Source: Deinococcus sonorensis KR-87 (lineage in GTDB: Bacteria > Deinococcota > Deinococci > Deinococcales > Deinococcaceae). Taken from it: a stretch of DNA of 64,000 nucleotides. This document shows positions 1 through 8,375 of the stretch, one piece after another. The stretch's first letter is position 1, and each line of letters starts with the position of its first letter. Below the pieces are notes generated by a model. It was not told where the DNA came from. It saw nothing but the letters and a program-made list of their open reading frames with translations, and ran no database searches. Both the position numbers and the translations under genes were made by a program. Where the stretch lies: the NCBI RefSeq assembly GCF_040256395.1, contig NZ_CP158297.1, positions 186,001 to 250,000 of the forward strand, in the 5' to 3' direction.

Positions 1-2
1 CT

Positions 3-92
3 GGGGCCACGCTGCTGTATCTGGTGACGCTGGGCCCACTGGGGCTGCTCATGGACGCCAAAAAGAGCAGTGAGCCGACCAAACGGGAATGA
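3..92 (+). CDS. C-terminal end of an unidentified protein (partial)
   Basis: The window opens inside a reading frame that stops with TGA at 90-92 and gives 29 residues. It starts with a leucine-rich hydrophobic stretch (GATLLYLVTLGPLGLLM) and ends in a short charged tail (DAKKSSEPTKRE), which fits the last membrane helix and cytoplasmic tail of an integral membrane protein. The other two frames are interrupted within the first 75 bases. The family cannot be named from this fragment. Confidence 0.45.
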   Translation, partial: GATLLYLVTLGPLGLLMDAKKSSEPTKRE

Positions 93-713
93 ACGGCCGC
101 ACCTGTTCTTCAGTGAGCGGCTGAGCCGCTGAATGCTGGGAGGGGTCGGCGGCTGGCGCAACGTGAGGGGGTGCATGTCCTTAACACCCGCCGTCTCGAC
201 GGGGTGCATGTCCTGCCGGTCATTGACCTGACGACCCAGGCGTTGCTGGCCCTGCCGGAAGGCCCACTCGCGGTACTTCGGGGAGTATGCAGGACCTTTC
301 GCTTTTGCATTTCCTCCAGAGCCGGGGCAGATGAGGGCATGCGGCGTCAGTGGAGCAGCGCTTCGTCGTACCACATGTCAACGTGCCCTGGGACAAGTCG
401 GAAGCGCCATCCCCCACCGAGTCCGAGTAAAGGCAGGACATCCGGCTTCAGTGCCTGCAGATGAGCGATGTGATGAGGGCGGAAGTCATCCGATTCCTGG
501 CTCACCCCTTCACCGAGCCAGACGAACCACGCACTGTGCTTTCCTTGGGCCTGTCTACGGACAGTTCCGCTGCACGCCAACCCAGTCAGGTCCAGAAGTT
601 CGAGGTCGCGCCGCTGGGGCTATTCTCTGGTCTGGTGTTCGTCTTCGCGATTTCGCAGCTCTCCCCTCACTTCAGCTGTCGAAAGCCCTCGAACGATGCT
701 CCTGGGCTTTGAC
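93..713. other. Gene-poor stretch
   Basis: I see no convincing gene here. Open frames on both strands have unnatural composition and no ribosome binding site. The only structure noted is a 14-bp direct repeat (GGGGTGCATGTCCT at 168-181 and 201-214) enclosing a small imperfect hairpin. It may be decayed coding DNA, but no family is recognisable. Confidence 0.5.
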
Positions 714-766
714 TTGACCGTGCCTATGGGAAATGATAGGTTAGGTTGATTCATAAGGTAAGTCAA
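714..766 (+). promoter_or_regulatory. Promoter and candidate ROK operator of the repressor gene
   Basis: TTGACC (714-719) and TAGGTT (737-742) are separated by 17 bp and fit a sigma-70-type promoter. Directly downstream, 746-762 reads TTGATTCATAAGGTAAG, which matches 13 of 17 positions of a site at 2093-2109 before the transporter operon. The segment 746-766 is also a weak palindrome beginning TTGA and ending TCAA. Its place just after the -10 box fits autorepression by the ROK protein. This is inferred from sequence only. Confidence 0.5.
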
Positions 767-780
767 TTAAGGGAGCAGTG

Positions 781-1998
781 ATGACCTCGTCCAAAGGCGA
801 CTCCAGCAGCCTCCGAGCCCACAACCGCAGGACCATTCTCAATCACATCCGCCGGCAGGGACCGATCAGCCGGACGCAGCTGGTCGAACTGACCGGGCTG
901 AGCTCTGCTTCGGTGACCGGCATCACCAGCGAACTGATCGATGACCGCCTGCTGACAGAGAAGAGCATCGGTGAGGCTGGCGCCCAGGGCGGGCGCCGCC
1001 CGATCTACCTGGACATCGACTGGGGCGTACACTATGCGGTCGGGCTGAAGTTGCGCGAGGACCGCATCGAGGCGGTGCTGACTGACCTGTCCACCCGGGT
1101 GCTCGCCCACCACTCCGAAGACCTGCTCGGTCAGGCGCCAGAGCAGGTGGTGGCGCAGATCAAGAGCATCTGCAGGAAACTGTACCGGCGGGCGAAAGTT
1201 CAGACTCAGGACGTCATCGGCATCGGCATCTGCCTGTCCGGCGTGATCGATGCCAGGAGCGGAACGGCGGTGAATGCCTATCTGCTCGGCTGGCAGGCGG
1301 TCCCGCTCGCGGACCTGGTGACGCGCGCGACCGGACTCCCCACCTGGATCGACAATGACCTGAATGCCTTCGCCGCCGCCGAGCGGCTGTTCGGGCACGG
1401 CAAACACGCGCAGAACTTCGTCACCATCGCCATCGGCCGGGGTGTCGGCGCGTCATTTATTGCCAACGGTGAGATCATCCGGGGCCGGGATGGGGGCGCC
1501 GGTGAATTCGGACACAACCTGATCATGCCCGGCGGCCGGGTGTGCGGGTGCGGCCGGCGCGGCTGTCTGGAGGCCTACACGTCCGAAGGCGCGATTCTGG
1601 CCCGCTTTGCTGAACAGTTTCCGGATCAGCGGGGAATCGACGTGGACGGACTTGTGGCCCTCGCGGATGCCGGCCACGACGGCGCGCGCGCGTTGCTGCA
1701 GGACGCCGGCACCGTGCTGGGCCTGCACCTGTCGTACCTGGTGAATGCCTTCAATCCCGAGCTCGTGATTTCGGGCGGTGAAGGGAGCCGTCTGGGGCCC
1801 TGGTTCTTCGATGCGCTGCGCCGCGCCTTGCGCGAGGCCGCCTTTGATGGCCTGGGGGCGGACCTGCCGGTTCTCGTGGTGCCCTGGCAGAATGATGCTT
1901 TTACGCCCTGGGCGCGGGGCGCGGCGAGTCTCGCCGTCCAGAGCGCCTTTGAGGCGGGTGCACTCGTGAAGACGCTGGCTGGACCGTCCGTGTCCTGA
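781..1998 (+). CDS. ROK-family transcriptional repressor (NagC/XylR type)
   Basis: This 405-residue protein is a DNA-binding ROK regulator. An N-terminal winged helix-turn-helix (about residues 15-65, with PISRTQLVELTGLSSASV) precedes a ROK sugar-kinase-like domain. The ROK zinc motif is present as CGCGRRGCLEAY, beginning near residue 255. Start: ATG 781 has GGGAG (771-775) at a good distance. A GTG immediately upstream (778) is in frame but too close to that site. Members of this family repress carbohydrate genes and release DNA on binding a sugar or sugar phosphate. It sits upstream of and in the same direction as a rhamnosidase/glucosidase/transporter operon, which is its likely target. 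A strong terminator follows, so it forms its own transcription unit. Confidence 0.93.
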   Translation: MTSSKGDSSSLRAHNRRTILNHIRRQGPISRTQLVELTGLSSASVTGITSELIDDRLLTEKSIGEAGAQGGRRPIYLDIDWGVHYAVGLKLREDRIEAVLTDLSTRVLAHHSEDLLGQAPEQVVAQIKSICRKLYRRAKVQTQDVIGIGICLSGVIDARSGTAVNAYLLGWQAVPLADLVTRATGLPTWIDNDLNAFAAAERLFGHGKHAQNFVTIAIGRGVGASFIANGEIIRGRDGGAGEFGHNLIMPGGRVCGCGRRGCLEAYTSEGAILARFAEQFPDQRGIDVDGLVALADAGHDGARALLQDAGTVLGLHLSYLVNAFNPELVISGGEGSRLGPWFFDALRRALREAAFDGLGADLPVLVVPWQNDAFTPWARGAASLAVQSAFEAGALVKTLAGPSVS

Positions 1999-2015
1999 CC
2001 TTGATTGATGAATAG

Positions 2016-2047
2016 CGGCGCGCGGTGAACGTCACCGCGCGCCGTTT
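2016..2047 (+). terminator. Rho-independent terminator after the ROK gene
   Basis: A perfect 13-bp GC-rich stem (2016-2028 with 2032-2044) closes a 3-base loop and is followed by TTT. It begins 18 bases after the ROK stop codon and separates the repressor from the sugar operon. Confidence 0.8.
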
Positions 2048-2092
2048 CGTCAGGAGAAAACGGCCGGCTGGTGGCGATTGATGACCAAGAGG

Positions 2093-2140
2093 TTGTTTTA
2101 CAAGGTGAGGCTTGACGGATCAAGATCGTGATGTTACTCT
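2093..2140 (+). promoter_or_regulatory. Promoter and candidate operators of the sugar-utilisation operon
   Basis: TTGACG (2112-2117) and TACTCT (2135-2140), 17 bp apart, form a good promoter. Just upstream lies TTGTTTTACAAGGTGAG (2093-2109), related to the motif in front of the ROK gene, with its own small palindrome TTGTTTTACAA. A second palindrome, CTTGA-CGGA-TCAAG (2111-2124), overlaps the -35 box. Both are plausible repressor sites. The transcript would have a leader of about 165 nt before the binding-protein gene. Confidence 0.55.
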
Positions 2141-2312
2141 CACGTTACTTCACAAGACAAGAAAACCAACACGCCATCTTCGCTGGACACCCAGGAGCCG
2201 AATGACCAGAACTGCTGACCCAGAGCACCCATCTGGGCGGACATTCATGTGCCTTCTCAACCCCACCCGTTGATCCCGGCCCCCGCCTCTGGCCTCATTC
2301 AAGGAGCTGACC

Positions 2313-3560
2313 ATGCCCACCCTCCGCACCACGACCCTCACCGCGCTGCTCGTCGCCACCACCTTCGCCGGAGCCCAGAGTAAAAAGGTGGTGTTCCTGT
2401 CTGGCCAGAACGAAGACGTCGGCTATACCCGCATCATCAGCGAACTGGCCCGCGAGTACCAGAAGCAGCACCCGAACGTCAGCTACGAATACCAGAACAA
2501 CACCACTGACATGACCCAGAAGCTGCAGCTGCTGGCCGGCAGCAACAACCTCCCCACCCTCTACTCCATCGGCGAACCGAGCCTGCTTCAGCAGCTGTAC
2601 GCCAAGGGCGAAGTGGTGGATCTGGAGCAGACCTTCAAGCGGCTCGGCATCGCCAACCAGCTGAACCCCGTGGCCGTGGACATCAACAAGAAGCTTGAGG
2701 GCGGCAAGCTGCTCGGCCTGCCGCTGGAACTGAACATTGAGGGCGTCTGGTACAACAAGAAGCTCTTCGCCGACAACGGCATCAAGGAACCAAAAACCTG
2801 GGACGAGATGCTCGCCGCGGCCGAGAAGTTCAAGCAGAAGGGCATCCAGCCGTTCTCCGCGTCCGGCGATCAGGGCTGGCCGCTCACCCGCTTGATCGGC
2901 GGGTACGCCGAGCGCTACTACGGCTCAGACGCGATGGACCGCGTGAAGGCCGGGACCCTGAAGCTCACCGACCCGGGCTTCGTGCAGGCCGCCACGACCG
3001 TCCAGGACATGGGCAAAAAAGGCTACTTCGGTCCGGGCGTCAACACCGTTGATTACGACACGGCGGTCGACACCTTCCTGCAGGGCAAAGCCGCCATGTT
3101 CTATATGGGCAGCTGGGAACTGCGCAACTTCAACGACCCCAAACGCAACGTGATCGGCGCGAGCAACATCGGCTTCTTCAACATCCCCGCGGTCAAAGGT
3201 GGGAAAGGCACCATGAACGACTGGTCGATCAACACCGGCCTGGTCGTGGCCGTCAACCAGAAGCAGAACGACGCGGCGCTGGGCGACTGGATGAAATACG
3301 TCTTCTCCAACTACGGCACCCGCTCCATGAGCGAGCTCGGCGCCCTGACCGGCTTCAAGGTCAACAAGATGCCCGCGAACGTGCCGGCCCTCACCACCAT
3401 GACCCAGCGGAAACTCGACTCGGCCAAGAAGGGCTACCTGTGGTTCGAAGGTTACTTCAGCCCCAAAGCCACCTCCCTGTCGCAGAAGAACGTCCAGCTG
3501 CTGGTGACGGGGGACATGACGCCCCAGGACTTCCTCGGCCAGCTGCAGAACGGCAAGTAA
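2313..3560 (+). CDS. ABC sugar-transporter solute-binding protein (family 1)
   Basis: This 415-residue exported protein is the substrate receptor of a carbohydrate ABC importer. A signal peptide of about 22 residues (MPTLRTTTLTALLVATTFAGAQ) has no lipobox cysteine. The mature part has the usual cluster-B binding-protein features, including a conserved EGVWYNKKLF segment and an MNDWSINTGLVVAVN region. Length is normal for the family. An AAGGAG ribosome site lies upstream of ATG 2313. It is the first gene of the operon and is followed by a hairpin and two permease genes. No ATPase gene is present, so the importer probably shares an MsmK/MalK-type ATPase encoded elsewhere, as is common for this family. 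The neighbouring enzymes suggest an oligosaccharide ligand containing rhamnose, glucose or galactose. Confidence 0.92.
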   Translation: MPTLRTTTLTALLVATTFAGAQSKKVVFLSGQNEDVGYTRIISELAREYQKQHPNVSYEYQNNTTDMTQKLQLLAGSNNLPTLYSIGEPSLLQQLYAKGEVVDLEQTFKRLGIANQLNPVAVDINKKLEGGKLLGLPLELNIEGVWYNKKLFADNGIKEPKTWDEMLAAAEKFKQKGIQPFSASGDQGWPLTRLIGGYAERYYGSDAMDRVKAGTLKLTDPGFVQAATTVQDMGKKGYFGPGVNTVDYDTAVDTFLQGKAAMFYMGSWELRNFNDPKRNVIGASNIGFFNIPAVKGGKGTMNDWSINTGLVVAVNQKQNDAALGDWMKYVFSNYGTRSMSELGALTGFKVNKMPANVPALTTMTQRKLDSAKKGYLWFEGYFSPKATSLSQKNVQLLVTGDMTPQDFLGQLQNGK

Positions 3561-3575
3561 GGCCGGACGTGACGG

Positions 3576-3606
3576 GGCCAGGACTCCCAACAACGGGATC
3601 CTGGCC
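3576..3606 (+). promoter_or_regulatory. Intercistronic hairpin after the binding-protein gene
   Basis: GGCCAGGA (3576-3583) pairs with TCCTGGCC (3599-3606), with a further CCC/GGG inside. There is no uridine tract, so it is more likely an mRNA-stabilising or partly terminating structure that keeps the binding protein more abundant than the permeases. Confidence 0.55.
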
Positions 3607-3710
3607 TTCTCCACCTCACGAGCCGCCCTCCCCACACCGCGCGGTCCTGATCTCCAGCCCCACGGTCGCCTGCGGGACAGCGCCACTCCACCCCGCCTTC
3701 AGGAGCATCG

Positions 3711-4595
3711 ATGAACAGAGTTCTCAGTGACTGGCGAGCCATTCTCGTCTTCGTCGGCCCGGCCCTGCTGCTCTACACCGGCATCGTCCTGATCCCCATT
3801 CTCTGGTCGCTCGGCCTGACCACCTACGAAGGCTCCCCCATCACCGGCTTCCACCGGGTCGGCGCGGCGAACTTCGTGCGGCTGCTGCACGACGCCACGT
3901 TCTTCAAAGCGCTGTGGTTCGGCACCCGCTACGCCGTGTTCGTCAGCGCCGGGCAGGTCATCTTCGGGCTGCTGCTCGCCCTGATGTACGCCTTCTACCT
4001 CAAAAAGACCAGCGCGCTGGTCCGGACCCTGGTGTTCCTGCCGGTGGTGCTCCCCACCGTCGCCGTGGCGCAGATGGTCTCGAAACTCTTCGCCATCGTC
4101 CCGCAGTACGGGCTGGTGAACAGCGCCCTGCACGCCCTGCACCTCGACAGCCTGGTGCAGGCGTGGCTGGGGCAGGGCGGCACCGCCTTCTGGATCATCG
4201 CCGCCATGGACATCTGGAAGGCGATGGGCTTCTACGCGATCCTGCTGTACACCGGGCTGGTCGACATCCCTGAGGAGACCATCGAAGCGGCCCGGCTCGA
4301 CGGCGCGCAGGGCTGGTCGCTGGCCCGCTTCGTGGTGCTGCCGCTGCTCGCCCCCATCACCGTGGCGTCGCTGATCTTCAGCCTGAACGGCACCCTCAAG
4401 GTGTTCGATTCGATCATGGCCCTGACCGGCGGCGGGCCCGGCAACGCCACCACGCCCCTCACGCTGCTGTTCTACAAGACGTCCTTCACGTACAGCGAGT
4501 ACGGCTACGGCAGCACCCTCGCGCTCACCCTGGCCGTGCAGTGCCTGATCGTCACGCTCCTGATCTTCTGGCGTGCCCGGAGGAGTGGCGCATGA
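3711..4595 (+). CDS. ABC sugar permease, MalF/UgpA type
   Basis: A 294-residue inner-membrane permease of a CUT1-type carbohydrate importer with about six membrane helices. The cytoplasmic EAA loop that contacts the ATPase reads EETIEAARLDGAQGWSLARF, followed by VLPLLAP. The C-terminal motif GGGPGNATTPLTLLFYK is typical of the MalF-like half. It starts at ATG 3711 behind AGGAG, and its stop overlaps the start of the next permease (ATGA at 4592-4595), so the pair is translationally coupled. It should form a heterodimer with the next gene product. Confidence 0.93.
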   Translation: MNRVLSDWRAILVFVGPALLLYTGIVLIPILWSLGLTTYEGSPITGFHRVGAANFVRLLHDATFFKALWFGTRYAVFVSAGQVIFGLLLALMYAFYLKKTSALVRTLVFLPVVLPTVAVAQMVSKLFAIVPQYGLVNSALHALHLDSLVQAWLGQGGTAFWIIAAMDIWKAMGFYAILLYTGLVDIPEETIEAARLDGAQGWSLARFVVLPLLAPITVASLIFSLNGTLKVFDSIMALTGGGPGNATTPLTLLFYKTSFTYSEYGYGSTLALTLAVQCLIVTLLIFWRARRSGA

Positions 4596-5491
4596 ACGGA
4601 GGAACGAAGACGATGCACACCACCGCCACCCCCGCGCCCGCCCGCACCACCAGAGTCCCCGCCCTGCACGTCCTGCAGCGCCTCCCCGTCACCCTGCTGG
4701 TGCTGCTGGTGGTGTTCGTCGCGGTGTACCCGGTGGTCTGGATTTTCCTGTCCTCGCTGAAAAGCAGCGTGGAATTCAGCAGCTCGCCGATGTGGGCGCT
4801 GCCGCAGGCCCTGGCGTGGGACAACTACGCCCGCGCCTGGACCGAAGGCCACATGAGCCGCTACTTCCTGAATAGCGTCCTGGCGGTGATCCCGTCACTG
4901 GCGCTGGTGATCGTCCTGGGCGTGATGGCCGCCTTCGGCCTGGAAATCATGCGCTGGCGGCTCAGCAACGTGGCGTCGCTGGTATTCCTGATCGGCATCA
5001 TGGTCCCGATCCAGATCGTGATCCTGCCGCTCTTCACCGTGTACTTCAAGGTGCACCTGCTCGACACGCGCCTCGCGCTGATCCTCACCTACACCGCGTT
5101 CGGGCTGCCGCTGGTGGTGTTCTTCCTGGCCGGGTACTTCAAGACCTTCGCGCGGGAGATCATCGAAGCGGCGATCGTGGACGGCGCGAACATCTACCAG
5201 GTGTTCTTCAGGATCGCGTTGCCGATGGTGATGAATGCGCTCGTCACGGTGGCGCTGGTGCAGTTCTTCTTCATGTGGAACGACCTGCTGGTCAGCCTGA
5301 CGTTCACGCAGGACCCGGACATGCGCACCATCCAGTCGGGCCTGCTGGCCTTCACCGGGCAGTACGGGCAGCGCGAGTGGGGCCCGACGTTTGCCAGCAT
5401 CGCGCTGGCCGTCGCGCCCACCGTCCTGGTGTACCTGCTGCTCAACCAGATGGTCATGAAGGGCATGGCGGCCGGCGCCGTCAAAGGCTGA
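4592..5491 (+). CDS. ABC sugar permease, MalG/UgpE type
   Basis: A 299-residue partner permease with an N-terminal cytoplasmic tail of about 30 residues and six predicted helices. The EAA loop reads FAREIIEAAIVDGANIYQVF with RIALPMVMNAL after it. Start: ATG 4592 overlaps the upstream stop and has GGAGGAG (4579-4585). An ATG at 4613 with GGAGGA in front is an alternative. Residues such as MWNDLLVSLTF and the end QMVMKGMAAGAVKG are usual for MalG-like subunits. It is followed within 50 bases by the rhamnosidase gene. Confidence 0.93.
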   Translation: MNGGTKTMHTTATPAPARTTRVPALHVLQRLPVTLLVLLVVFVAVYPVVWIFLSSLKSSVEFSSSPMWALPQALAWDNYARAWTEGHMSRYFLNSVLAVIPSLALVIVLGVMAAFGLEIMRWRLSNVASLVFLIGIMVPIQIVILPLFTVYFKVHLLDTRLALILTYTAFGLPLVVFFLAGYFKTFAREIIEAAIVDGANIYQVFFRIALPMVMNALVTVALVQFFFMWNDLLVSLTFTQDPDMRTIQSGLLAFTGQYGQREWGPTFASIALAVAPTVLVYLLLNQMVMKGMAAGAVKG

Positions 5492-5536
5492 CGCTGTGCC
5501 ACACGCCACCTTCTCCCCCAACGCGGAGCCCCATTC

Positions 5537-8375
5537 ATGACGATCACGCCTGTTCCGGACACCACCCTCCGACGTCACCGGCCTGCAGGCCGAGCATCAC
5601 CCTCACCCGTTCGGCATCACCACTCCCTGCCCGCGGCTCAGCTGGCGTACCGAAACGGGCCTCCCGGCGTGGCAGCAGCGGGCCTACCAGATCCAGCAGT
5701 TCAATGCTGCGGGGGAGCTGGTCGGCGACACCGGCCGAATCGAGAGCAGCGAATCGGTCGTGCGGCCCTGGCCGTTCGAGCCCCTGCAGTCCCGCGAGCA
5801 CTGCCGGGTGCAGGTGCAGGTGTGGGGCAACGCTGGTCCCCTGAGTGGCTTTAGTGAACCGCTCGTCATCGAAACGGGTCTCCTGCAGGCCCAGGACTGG
5901 TCCGCGCGCTTCATCACGCCGGCGTGGGAAGAAGACCTCACCAAGCCCCAGCCGGGTCCGCTGCTGCGCCGCGAGTTCACGCTCCAGGGCGCGGTGAGGC
6001 GCGCGCGGCTGTACATCACCGCCCTGGGCGTGTACGACGTTCACCTGAACGGTCAGGCCGTCACGACCGACGTGCTGACGCCCGGCTGGACCAGCTACCG
6101 CACCCGGCTGCGCTATCAGACGTACGACGTGACCGCGCTCCTTCACGACGGCCCGAACGCCATCGGCGCGCTGCTCGGCGACGGCTGGTACCGCGGCCGC
6201 CTGGGGTTCGGTGGCGGGAAACGCAACCTCTACGGCCAGAGGCTCGCGCTGCTCGCGCAGCTGGAACTCGAGTACGAGGACGGGCGCACCGAACGCGTCG
6301 TCAGTGACGAGCAGTGGCGGGCCAGCACCGGTCCCGTCCTGGCTGCCGACCTGTACGACGGCGAGACGTATGACGCCCGGCTGGAGCAGCCCGGCTGGAC
6401 CGAACCGAACTTCGACGACCGGTCCTGGCGGCCCGTCTGCATCCTTAGCGAGGACTTCGCGCGTCTCACTGGTCCCGAAGGCCCCCCCGTGCGGCGAACC
6501 GAACGGCTTGAGCCGAAGGCGATATTCGCGTCCCCCAGCGGCAGGACGCTGGTGGATTTCGGGCAGAACGTGGTCGGCTGGCTGCGCATCACGGTGCAGG
6601 GCGAGGCCGGCCACACCGTGACCCTGCGCCACGCGGAGGTGCTCGAGCACGGCGAACTCGGCACCCGGCCGCTGCGCTTCGCGGCCGCCACCGACCACTA
6701 CACCCTCAAGGGGGAGGGGGTGGAAACCTGGGAGCCGCGCTTCACGTTCCACGGCTTCCGGTACGTGCAGGTGGACGGCTGGCCCGGCGAACTCCGGCTG
6801 GAGGACCTCCAGGCGGTCGTTGTGCACTCGGACCTGCAGCGCACCGGCTGGTTCGAGTGCAGTGACCCGCTGATCAACCAGCTGCACCAGAACGTGGTGT
6901 GGGGCATGCGCGGGAACTTTCTGGACGTGCCTACCGATTGCCCGCAGCGCGACGAGCGCCTCGGCTGGACCGGCGACATTCAGGTGTTCGCGCCCACCGC
7001 CAGCTTCCTATACGACGTCAGCGGGTTTCTGAGCAGCTGGTTGAAGGACCTCGCGGCCGACCAGCTGGACGACGGCGCCGTCCCGGCGGTCATCCCGAAC
7101 GTGCTGGACGCCCCGCTCCCCGCCGCCGCGTGGGGGGACGCCGCCACCGTCGTCCCGTGGGCGCTGTATCAGCGGTACGGCGACGCCACTGTCCTGGAGC
7201 AGCAGTTCACCAGCATGAAGGCGTGGGTGGAGTACATCCACCGCCGCACCGGCCCGTCGCTGCTGTGGACTCAGGACTTCCAGTTCGGCGACTGGCTGGA
7301 CCCGGCCGCGCCGCCCACCAATCCCGCTGGGGGCCGGACCCAGCCGGGCGTCGTCGCGACCGCGTACTTCGCCCGGTCCGCGGAGCTGGTGGCCCACGCC
7401 GCGGCGGTCCTCGGCCGAACGGACGACGCCACCCAGTACCGGCAGCTCGCGCAGGACATCCGCGCGGCGTTCGCCGCGGAGTACGTCACCGCGAATGGCC
7501 GGATCATCAGTGACTCCAGCACCGCCTACGCGCTCGCGCTGCAGTTCGCGCTGCTGGAGAGCGAAGACCAGCGCGCGTCTGCCGGGCAGCGGCTGCGCGC
7601 TCTAGTGCGCGAGGGTGGCTACCACATCAGCACCGGATTCGTCGGAACCCCGCTGATCTGCGACGCCCTGTGCAGCGTCGGCGAGCACGACGCGGCGTAC
7701 CGGCTGCTCACCCAGACCGAATGCCCCAGCTGGCTGTACCCGGTGACGATGGGCGCCACGACCATCTGGGAACGCTGGGACAGCATGCTGCCGGACGGCC
7801 GCATCAACCCGGGCGAGATGACGAGCTTCAATCACTACGCCCTTGGGGCCGTCGCGGACTGGCTGCACCGCACCGTCGCGGGCCTCGCCCCGGCCGAGCC
7901 TGGGTACCGGCAGCTCGAGTTCCACCCGGTGCCCGGCGGGGGCCTCACCTCCGCCTGCGCCCGGCACCTCACGCCGTACGGCCTTACCGAGAGCGCCTGG
8001 GACCTGCAGGACGGGACATTCACGCTGCGGGCGGTGGTGCCGCCCAACACCACCGCCCGCGTCACGCTGCCGAACGGCGACGTGCACCAGGTGGCGTCCG
8101 GCACGCACGCCTGGACGGTGCCGCACCGCACGGCCGGCGTGGGCGAGCCCGTGACGCTCGACAGTGACTTCGACACGCTCACCCGCCACCCCGAACTGTA
8201 CCGCCAGGTGCTGGAGACGGTGCAGGCGCACTCGGCCGACCACCTGGACAGCTTCCGGGCGTCGCTGCAGAGCAGCCTCGCTGGGGCCAGCCTCCAGCGG
8301 GCGGTGTGGGGAATTCCGCACCGCGAGGCCCTGCTGCAGAAACTCGAGCGGCTGATCACGGGACAGCTGGCATGA
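5537..8375 (+). CDS. GH78 alpha-L-rhamnosidase (apparent 5' frameshift)
   Basis: This gene encodes a large alpha-L-rhamnosidase that would remove terminal rhamnose from glycans. The catalytic-domain signature DVPTDCPQRDERLGWTGD, the WDSMLPDG motif and the C-terminal beta-sandwich are intact. The only ATG with a sensible position is at 5537 (MTITPVPDTT), but from about 5565 the homologous N-terminus continues in the next frame (DVTGLQAEHHPHPFGI..., open from 5541 without a start codon). Removing one base from the CCC at 5565-5567 would join both parts. A GTG at 5760 would make a shorter protein lacking about 65 conserved residues. So this is a real mutation, a sequencing error or recoding. No signal peptide is seen, suggesting a cytoplasmic enzyme acting on imported oligosaccharides. 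Its stop overlaps the next gene by ATGA. Confidence 0.85.
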
